11,458 nt of DNA, taken from DHVE2 group archaeon (lineage in GTDB: Archaea > Thermoplasmatota > Thermoplasmata > Thermoplasmatales > Aciduliprofundaceae). A model generated the notes under the pieces. That model was not told the origin of the DNA. It made no database searches and saw only the letters and a program-made list of their open reading frames with translations. The stretch is from the NCBI GenBank assembly GCA_015522955.1, contig WALG01000014.1, forward strand, positions 1-11,458, given 5' to 3'. Position 1 is the stretch's first letter, and each line of letters starts with the position of its first letter. Both the position numbers and the translations under genes were made by a program. This document shows, piece after piece, positions 6,548 through 11,458 of this stretch.

Positions 6548-7618
6548 ATGCTCTATATAATTTTCCTCACGGGGGTTTGTAATCTGCGATGCAGGTACTG
6601 TGGGGGTACGATTCCTGAAGAGGTAATGCCTCACGAAATTCAGTATAGTATCGAGGATTTAAAGAAATTCATATCCATGGATAATGATGCTATAATTGCA
6701 TTTTATGGCGGTGAGCCTCTGTTACGCATAAATTATATGAAAAAAATGATGGATCTTCTGCCTGCAAAAAGATTTGTGGTCCAGACTAATGGATTATTTC
6801 TGGACAAAGTACCAGAAGAGTATCTCAGCAGACTGGATACCATTCTGGTATCTATAGATGGGCGGGAAGAAGTTACAGATTATTATCGGGGCGGAGGAGT
6901 TTACCATATGGTTGTGGATAAGGTTCAAAAAATAAGGAAGGTATATCATGGAGATCTCATTGCCAGAATGGCTGTAAGCCAGGAGAGTGATATCTATAAA
7001 GAGGTGATGCATCTTTTATCCCTTCCATTTGACCATATTCACTGGCAACTTAATGTGGTGTGGGCTCCAGATGAGTCTTGGACTGATTTTGATTCGTGGC
7101 TTCGCAACTCCTATAATCCTGGAATAACGCGCCTTGCAAATCTCTGGATTGAGGAACTGAGAAATGGCCGGATTCTAGGAATAGTGCCATTTCAGGGAAT
7201 AATAAAAAGGATGCTCTTCAACGAAACAGGATTGCCCTGTGGAGCAGGCCGAGATTCTTTTGCCATAACAACGGATGGGAGGATACTTGCATGCCCGATC
7301 GGAGGCGAGTTTTCATGGAATGAACTTGGAGATATCTGGTCAAAGGAGCCTGGAGATATTCGCAACTCTGTGGATGTGGATGAACCCTGTAAATCCTGTG
7401 ACCTCTATCCTATATGTGGCGGCAGATGCCTCTTTGCAAATAAAGAACGATTATGGGGAATGGAGGGATTCAATAAAATCTGTGGTACTGTAAGGCATCT
7501 TATTGCCGAGATGCAGAGAGCAAGGGATGTGGTGGAGGAACTCATCGCCCATGGAAAATTCAAAATGGAAGACTTTTATTATCCTCCATTTAACAATACC
7601 ACGGAAATTATTCCATAA
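6548..7618 (+). CDS. radical SAM/SPASM protein, putative peptide- or protein-modifying enzyme
   Basis: A 356-residue enzyme. The radical SAM triad is at the extreme N terminus, Cys11, Cys15, Cys18 (CNLRCRYC), followed by a GGEP motif (54-57). The C-terminal SPASM domain is complete: Cys231 and Cys249, then CKSCDLYPICGGRC with Cys281, Cys284, Cys290, Cys294, then Cys312. That spacing (C-x2-C-x5-C-x3-C) predicts two auxiliary [4Fe-4S] clusters, as in sulfatase-maturing and RiPP-modifying enzymes. The opening MLYIIFLTGVCNLRCRYC recalls the archaeal AF0577-type family of putative peptide-modifying radical SAM enzymes (from memory, not searched). It starts 23 bases after rpoD without a ribosome binding site, so it is either a low-level read-through gene or has a weak promoter (TAAAATTA near 6522). 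No precursor peptide is evident beside it. Confidence 0.9.
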   Translation: MLYIIFLTGVCNLRCRYCGGTIPEEVMPHEIQYSIEDLKKFISMDNDAIIAFYGGEPLLRINYMKKMMDLLPAKRFVVQTNGLFLDKVPEEYLSRLDTILVSIDGREEVTDYYRGGGVYHMVVDKVQKIRKVYHGDLIARMAVSQESDIYKEVMHLLSLPFDHIHWQLNVVWAPDESWTDFDSWLRNSYNPGITRLANLWIEELRNGRILGIVPFQGIIKRMLFNETGLPCGAGRDSFAITTDGRILACPIGGEFSWNELGDIWSKEPGDIRNSVDVDEPCKSCDLYPICGGRCLFANKERLWGMEGFNKICGTVRHLIAEMQRARDVVEELIAHGKFKMEDFYYPPFNNTTEIIP

Positions 7619-8156
7619 AATGGGATGCAAGGAGTCTCACTTCATTAATCAAACCAAGCAAAGATTCCTCTTTCATGGGTATTCTGGTAAATAGAAACTG
7701 GGCTTTTTCTTTGGAGAGTATGGCATCATTAACCCGTATTCTATACCTTTTTCCTAAATTTAACAGGTTATTTGTTAGGGTTCTTGATGCTTTATCTTTA
7801 CCATCAAAAAAAGCCTCTATGAATTTGCCCTTTATTGTAAGATGTAGAGAATCGGGCATATATGCGGAGCGAAGAGTTACGTGAATATCCATATCTTTGC
7901 ATATCATATAAATGCTCAATGAAAATTTTCCAGTATCCTGATAATCACATCTCATTTTTCTGGCTACATTTCTGAATATGGATTTGAAAATTGCATTCAA
8001 AACATGGAGTCCTATGAAATAGACGAGAGTAACGGCAAAAAGAGAGATTATAAATCCGGTGCTTATGTAACCCTGCGAATATTCAGGATAGAAAAACACC
8101 AAGGCTAAAAGTATGCCACCCACAAGAAGCATGTCCAGCAACGAATAGTATCTCAT
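7608..8156 (-). CDS. hypothetical protein with two N-terminal membrane helices
   Basis: A 182-residue protein of no family I recognise. Two hydrophobic helices (about 8-24 and 33-57) are followed by a basic segment FKSIFRNVARK (57-67) and a mainly hydrophilic domain of about 115 residues with alternating hydrophobic positions, probably alpha/beta and cytoplasmic by the positive-inside rule. Two cysteines, Cys70 and Cys86. ATG 8156 lies about 26 bases from a box A and has no ribosome binding site, so the transcript is probably leaderless. The 3' end overlaps the convergent radical SAM gene by 11 bases. The open frame, promoter placement and clear membrane segments support a real gene; function unknown. 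Confidence 0.75.
   Translation of the reverse strand: MRYYSLLDMLLVGGILLALVFFYPEYSQGYISTGFIISLFAVTLVYFIGLHVLNAIFKSIFRNVARKMRCDYQDTGKFSLSIYMICKDMDIHVTLRSAYMPDSLHLTIKGKFIEAFFDGKDKASRTLTNNLLNLGKRYRIRVNDAILSKEKAQFLFTRIPMKEESLLGLINEVRLLASHFME
7704..7712 (+). terminator. possible U-tract terminator for the rpoD/radical SAM transcript
   Basis: TTTTTCTTT on the + strand, about 85 bases after the radical SAM stop codon and inside the convergent hypothetical gene. It is the first notable T-run downstream; no hairpin is attached. Confidence 0.25.
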
Positions 8157-8174
8157 GCTCCATAAATAATGTGG

Positions 8175-8186
8175 AAAAATTTAAAT
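8175..8186 (-). promoter_or_regulatory. box A promoter of the two-helix membrane protein gene
   Basis: Read on the - strand ATTTAAATTTTT, matching the TTTAWA core. It is centred about 25 bases before ATG 8156, which puts initiation at or next to the start codon (leaderless). Confidence 0.5.
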
Positions 8187-8223
8187 GTTCCTGCTCCATT
8201 TCTCAGTGGCCCACCTGGCTGGT

Positions 8224-8262
8224 CTCCTCTGAAAATATGAGGAGGAGCCCCGGAGGCGGGCT
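8224..8262. repeat. two adjacent short inverted repeats in the gap between the - strand genes
   Basis: CTCCTC (8224-8229) pairs with GAGGAG (8239-8244) around a nine-base AT-rich loop. Next to it AGCCC (8246-8250) pairs with GGGCT (8258-8262) around a seven-base loop. The second begins four bases after the stop of the small - strand gene (8266-8511), so it may mark its 3' end. No strong U-run follows. Confidence 0.4.
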
Positions 8263-8265
8263 ATA

Positions 8266-8511
8266 TTATATTACCCTCCTCATAAGCACGTTCATCCAGT
8301 TCTTTGTGGATATCTTTGAGAAATACCCTGCCACTGCCACAGCATCCGCTTTTATTTCAAGTTCACTCACCTTCTTGGCAGCCATGATACTTTCCGCAGC
8401 GAGAGCCCTTATGGACTCTCCTCTTCCATGGGAGACAAAATAATATGTGCCTGTGGCGAAGATAGAAACAATCACTATGCCAACGAGCAGAGAAAACATG
8501 CTCTTTCTCAT
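8266..8511 (-). CDS. small single-pass membrane or secreted protein, function unknown
   Basis: An 81-residue protein with MRKSMFS then a hydrophobic helix (about 6-26) and an extracytoplasmic part of about 55 residues rich in Ala, Lys and Ser, without cysteine. It could be a signal anchor or a signal peptide; no archaeal pilin cleavage motif is obvious. The start is uncertain. The best box A (- strand TTTATATA at 8533-8526) would start RNA near 8503, inside the reading frame, which favours Met5 (ATG 8499) on a near-leaderless mRNA. ATG 8511 would need an upstream box near 8557-8550. No homologue recognised. The N-terminal helix with basic start, and the promoter, argue that it is real. Confidence 0.6.
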   Translation of the reverse strand: MRKSMFSLLVGIVIVSIFATGTYYFVSHGRGESIRALAAESIMAAKKVSELEIKADAVAVAGYFSKISTKNWMNVLMRRVI

Positions 8512-8522
8512 CCCATTACTCG

Positions 8523-8534
8523 TTATATATAAAT
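8523..8534 (-). promoter_or_regulatory. box A upstream of the small membrane protein gene
   Basis: On the - strand ATTTATATATAA, an excellent match to the archaeal TATA element. Its spacing to ATG 8511 is only about 18 bases; to Met5 at 8499 it is about 30. Confidence 0.5.
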
Positions 8535-8553
8535 GGGAATAACGCTTCAGTAC

Positions 8554-8565
8554 TTAAATTTTTAT
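8554..8565 (+). promoter_or_regulatory. candidate box A of the EamA-type gene
   Basis: TTAAATTTTTAT centred about 28 bases before ATG 8588, with no ribosome binding site between, consistent with a leaderless transcript. A second TA-rich run, CTATATATT (8566-8574), sits slightly too close to the start. Confidence 0.45.
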
Positions 8566-8587
8566 CTATATATTCCCATGCCCTTAT

Positions 8588-9025
8588 ATGCAGTGGTGGA
8601 TATATGCAACGGCAACCATGCTCATGTTCGGCGTTACTAATTTTCTTCTCAAACTTGCGGGCTATTATCACATGGATAGTGTGTTTGCAAGCGTAATTCT
8701 ATGGCTCAGTGTAGGTCTTATAGGCATTGTTTTCCTTTTTTATATGGTATTTACCGGGGATTTTCAAGAGAATATGTCTTGCACATCCATGATTTATCTT
8801 CTTTTGCCGATGGGTGCTGGGATTGCTCTGGCTGTTGGCATGTATTTCCTGAAAATTGCGCTTTCCATAGGACCTGCAGGGCCAAGCATTGCCATTGTGA
8901 TGTCAAATGCGTTTATTGTTGCGATTCTAGCCTACTTATTAATCGGAGAAAAACTCAGTTTATGGAAGATAGGTGGTATGCTTCTCATAGTTGTAGGTAT
9001 CCTTATGATGACGCTGTTTGAGTAG
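8588..9025 (+). CDS. single-domain EamA/DMT-family membrane protein
   Basis: A 145-residue integral membrane protein with five predicted helices at about 3-22, 33-56, 68-90, 98-119 and 126-143. The segment YLLIGEKLSLWKIGGMLLIVVGI (115-137 region) is the hallmark end of an EamA domain (drug/metabolite transporter superfamily). Most DMT transporters have two such repeats and about 300 residues; this is one repeat, so it probably works as a dimer, as small half-size DMT proteins do. Substrate unknown. The start ATG 8588 is about 28 bases from a box A. Its stop lies 34 bases before the preferred start of topoisomerase VI subunit B. Confidence 0.85.
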   Translation: MQWWIYATATMLMFGVTNFLLKLAGYYHMDSVFASVILWLSVGLIGIVFLFYMVFTGDFQENMSCTSMIYLLLPMGAGIALAVGMYFLKIALSIGPAGPSIAIVMSNAFIVAILAYLLIGEKLSLWKIGGMLLIVVGILMMTLFE

Positions 9026-9027
9026 AG

Positions 9028-9035
9028 TTTTTAAA
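9028..9035 (+). promoter_or_regulatory. box A deciding the topoisomerase VI B start
   Basis: TTTTTAAA immediately after the EamA stop codon, centred about 28 bases before ATG 9060. This is the spacing for a leaderless transcript from that ATG and argues against the upstream in-frame TTG at 9018. Confidence 0.5.
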
Positions 9036-9059
9036 CCAGCAAGATATTATGAAACTGAT

Positions 9060-11000
9060 ATGGGAATCGCACACAAGATGGCAAGAAAACAGAAAGAGAT
9101 TAGCATAGCGGAGTTTTTTGAGAAGAATAAGCAGATTCTGGGGTTTGATTCTCTCACAAAAGCCATGGTTGTGAGTGTTAAAGAAGCGGTGGATAACTCC
9201 CTTGATGCCTGTGAAGAAGCAGGAGTCTTGCCGGATATATTTGTTCAAATTGAGCATGTGGGTAGGGATGAATATCACGTAATTGTAGAGGATAACGGCC
9301 CAGGTATAGTCAGGAGAAATATACCGCTGGTATTCGGCAAACTCCTCTACGGCTCGAGATTCCATGCCATAAGACAGAGTCGTGGACAGCAGGGCATAGG
9401 TATAAGTGCTGTGGTGCTCTATGGACAGTTGACCACAGGTAAACCGGCCAGGGTTATTTCCAAGATAAAAGAGGATGAAGTTGCCTATGAATTAGTTCTT
9501 GCGATAGACACCAAGAAAAATGAGCCACGGGTTATAAAGGAAAAGCCGATAATATGGGATAGGGGGCAGGGAACACATGTGGAAGTAACAATTCGTGGAA
9601 GATACACCCGTGGGAAGCAGAGCGTTTTTGAATATCTCCAGCAAACGGCCATTGTAAATCCCCATGCACAGATTACCCTAATAGAACCAGATGGGAAGAA
9701 AACTGTATTTAAGAGGGCCACAGATACGTTACCATCGCCCACCCGTGAGATAAAACCGCATCCATATGGAATTGAACTTGGAGAACTCATAAATATGGCT
9801 AGGAATACAAAGACTTATCGCCTAACATCATTTCTCAGCACAGAGTTCAGCAGAGTGAGCCCTAAGATTGCGGAGGAGATATGCAGAAAAGCGTATCTTT
9901 ATGAGAATATGAGACCCCAGGAGATGAGCATTGCAGAGGCAAAAAGGCTGCTTGAGGCCTTTGGAGAGGTAAAACTAATGGCTCCACCCACCGATTGCCT
10001 ATCTCCTATAGGAGAGAGCCTTATAAAGAAGGGCTTGAAGAATGTTCTTGGTTCCCTTCGTCCTGGATTTTATGCGAGACCTATAACTCGAGAGCCAAAA
10101 GTGTACGGTGGAAATCCCTTTGTTGTGGAAGTTGGTATGGTATATGGAGGCGAATTACCTAAGGATCAGTCTGTGAAAATTCTGCGCTTTGCCAATCGGG
10201 TACCCTTACTATATCAGCAGGGGGCTTGTGTGATAACAAAGGCCATAAGCAGTGTAGACTGGCGCAGATATGGATTAGAGCAGAGGGGAGGTGAGGGGAT
10301 ACCTGTAGGTCCAGCCATAATTCTTGTACATGTGGCTTCTACTAGGGTTCCGTTTACTTCAGAGTCAAAAGAGGCTATAGCCGATGTGCCTGAGATTAGA
10401 AATGAGATAGAACTTGCTCTGAAATCCTTGGGCAGGCAACTGAAAATGTTCATGGTAAAGAAGGCAAGAAAGAGCAAGTTGAGCGAGAAATTTTTCCTCG
10501 TGACCAAAATTCTCCCTGAAATCGCTAGGAAGAGTGCAGAAATTGTGGAAAGACCCGTGCCGCGATTGGAACCTGTGATCTCAAGGATAATGAATGTGAT
10601 CTGGGTCGATGAGAAGGTGGAAAAGGTTGACAAATCCAGGGTAAGAGTGAACGTTAGAGTTGCAAATTATACTATGAAGCCCTATAATTTCACGCTCTAT
10701 GGGGATTATCCTTTAGGTAACGTGGTAGAAACAGATGGTGTAATGGAGGAGGATTATATAAAATGGAGTGTGGTTATTGAGCCCGTATCCTATAAGCATT
10801 TCTATTTTGTGCTTGAGGATGCCTCCGGGTATGGAGAGACCAATTATTATGTGGATGGGGTAAACCCGGGAATAGTGGTGGGTGCAGAGCCATTACCCGG
10901 AGACTGGAATATCAAACTGGATCTTATTGAGGAAGAAGAGAACGAGGAGAAAGATGAAGAAGAGGAAATTGATGAAGAGGAGGCGATTGATGATGAGTAG
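9060..11000 (+). CDS. top6B: type IIB DNA topoisomerase VI subunit B (ATPase)
   Basis: A 646-residue GHKL ATPase subunit that clamps DNA and drives strand passage in the A2B2 enzyme, which relaxes and decatenates DNA. Motifs, numbered from ATG 9060: EISIAEFFEKN (13-23), Bergerat N box KEAVDNSLDA (41-50; Glu42, Asn46, Asp49), EDNGPGI (77-83), RGQQGIGIS (108-116), and switch lysine Lys437 in PFTSESKEA of the transducer domain. A helix-two-turn-helix region precedes the transducer. The part after about residue 510 resembles the extra Ig-like C-terminal domain of the longer euryarchaeal form. The last 25 or so residues are almost all Glu and Asp. The frame is open to TTG 9018, overlapping the previous gene; ATG 9060 is preferred because of its box A. 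It overlaps subunit A by 11 bases. Confidence 0.96.
   Translation: MGIAHKMARKQKEISIAEFFEKNKQILGFDSLTKAMVVSVKEAVDNSLDACEEAGVLPDIFVQIEHVGRDEYHVIVEDNGPGIVRRNIPLVFGKLLYGSRFHAIRQSRGQQGIGISAVVLYGQLTTGKPARVISKIKEDEVAYELVLAIDTKKNEPRVIKEKPIIWDRGQGTHVEVTIRGRYTRGKQSVFEYLQQTAIVNPHAQITLIEPDGKKTVFKRATDTLPSPTREIKPHPYGIELGELINMARNTKTYRLTSFLSTEFSRVSPKIAEEICRKAYLYENMRPQEMSIAEAKRLLEAFGEVKLMAPPTDCLSPIGESLIKKGLKNVLGSLRPGFYARPITREPKVYGGNPFVVEVGMVYGGELPKDQSVKILRFANRVPLLYQQGACVITKAISSVDWRRYGLEQRGGEGIPVGPAIILVHVASTRVPFTSESKEAIADVPEIRNEIELALKSLGRQLKMFMVKKARKSKLSEKFFLVTKILPEIARKSAEIVERPVPRLEPVISRIMNVIWVDEKVEKVDKSRVRVNVRVANYTMKPYNFTLYGDYPLGNVVETDGVMEEDYIKWSVVIEPVSYKHFYFVLEDASGYGETNYYVDGVNPGIVVGAEPLPGDWNIKLDLIEEEENEEKDEEEEIDEEEAIDDE
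10977..10983 (+). promoter_or_regulatory. ribosome binding site of top6A inside the top6B acidic tail
   Basis: GAGGAGG lies six bases before ATG 10990. The same bases encode Glu residues of the subunit B tail. It supports ATG 10990 (or 10993, nine bases away) as the subunit A start. Confidence 0.6.
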
Positions 11001-11458
11001 TTTGGATGCCTTAGAAAAATTATACAGCATAGCGGAGAAAATATATCAGAGTTTGGAAGACGGCGAAATTCCAAGGATGGAATTGCCAGCCCGAAGAAAA
11101 TCGAATATAATATTCAACAGCAGGCTTGGGGTGTGGAAGTATGGAGATGCGCGTATCACACGCAGTGCCAAGAGATTGGATGGCGCGTATATGCTCCTTC
11201 GCACGCTCTATGTAATGGAACTTATAAAGGAGATGATTGAGACTAAGAAATCCTCTACCCTTAGAGAGATGTATTATATCTCAGAGGCATGGGGTCTAGC
11301 CAAATTTAATTCTCAGGATGAGAGCAATAAACTTGCAGAGGATCTAGAGATTATAACTGGCCTCCTCCGGGAGGATTTCAAACTGCGTCCGGAGGAGGAT
11401 GGAGCGAGTGTAATTGGTAACATCACTATTGAAGAGATTAATCGCAAGGGTATACCTA
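10990..11458 (+). CDS. top6A: type IIB DNA topoisomerase VI subunit A, 5' part only
   Basis: The first 156 codons of the DNA-cleaving subunit, the Spo11 homologue; the full protein is usually about 360-390 residues, so the Toprim domain lies beyond the window. The catalytic tyrosine is in LREMYYIS: by alignment with Spo11 RDIFY it is Tyr96 (numbered from ATG 10990), within the winged-helix CAP domain. It is preceded by the family segment TKKSSTLRE. Two ATGs in tandem (10990 and 10993) could start it; the GAGGAGG site favours the first. It overlaps top6B by 11 bases, the usual operon order B-A in archaea. The first 30 or so residues form a lead-in helix before the CAP domain. Identification is firm although incomplete. 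Confidence 0.94.
   Translation, partial: MMSSLDALEKLYSIAEKIYQSLEDGEIPRMELPARRKSNIIFNSRLGVWKYGDARITRSAKRLDGAYMLLRTLYVMELIKEMIETKKSSTLREMYYISEAWGLAKFNSQDESNKLAEDLEIITGLLREDFKLRPEEDGASVIGNITIEEINRKGIP
11361..11398. repeat. perfect 10-bp inverted repeat inside top6A
   Basis: CCTCCTCCGG (11361-11370) is the exact reverse complement of CCGGAGGAGG (11389-11398), separated by 18 bases. It is GC-rich compared with its surroundings and would form a stable hairpin in the mRNA. It falls in codons for residues about 124-137, after the catalytic tyrosine. Confidence 0.6.

Noticed and set aside
8171..8443. A 90-codon + strand open frame opposite the small membrane protein and the adjoining gap.
   Set aside because: No promoter or ribosome binding site in this orientation. 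The - strand frame has a better-formed protein (basic start plus hydrophobic helix) and a strong box A.
9018..9059. TTG 9018 as the start of topoisomerase VI subunit B, adding 14 residues.
   Set aside because: It overlaps the preceding gene, has no ribosome binding site, and the box A at 9028-9035 would fall inside the coding region; ATG 9060 fits a leaderless start.

Overview
The window is a gene-dense stretch of an archaeal chromosome. The evidence is a group II chaperonin (thermosome) with a Gly-Met tail, the archaeal order uS13-uS4-uS11-RNA polymerase subunit D, DNA topoisomerase VI, TATA-type (box A) promoters, several apparently leaderless genes, and GGAGGTGA-type ribosome binding sites on internal operon genes. 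The set suggests a euryarchaeote, perhaps a deep-branching Thermoplasmatota (Aciduliprofundum/DHVE2-like) lineage. That placement is an impression from the proteins, not a demonstrated assignment.

Left part (23-2395, + strand): three genes whose ends overlap by 22 and 17 bases, so almost certainly one operon. They encode an isochorismatase-family cysteine hydrolase, a thioredoxin-reductase-like flavoprotein with no cysteine at all, and an RlmN/Cfr-like radical SAM protein. The radical SAM protein has the iron-sulfur triad and the C-terminal cysteine of that family but lacks its second catalytic cysteine. This is the most unusual group in the window.

Middle part: the thermosome gene (2408-4072, - strand) is transcribed divergently from the ribosomal/RNA polymerase operon uS13-uS4-uS11-rpoD (4281-6524, + strand). 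The 208-base gap between them carries promoters for both sides. The usual euryarchaeal continuation (eL18, uL13, uS9 and others) is absent. Instead, 23 bases after rpoD, comes a radical SAM/SPASM protein of the peptide-modifying kind with no obvious substrate gene nearby.

Right part: two - strand genes of unknown function, a two-helix membrane protein (7608-8156) and a small one-helix protein (8266-8511), each with its own box A. A divergent single-domain EamA/DMT membrane protein (8588-9025) follows, then topoisomerase VI subunit B (9060-11000) and the first 156 codons of subunit A (10990 to the window end), overlapping by 11 bases. No tRNA, rRNA, CRISPR array or insertion sequence was seen, and no stretch over 300 bases lacks a gene.
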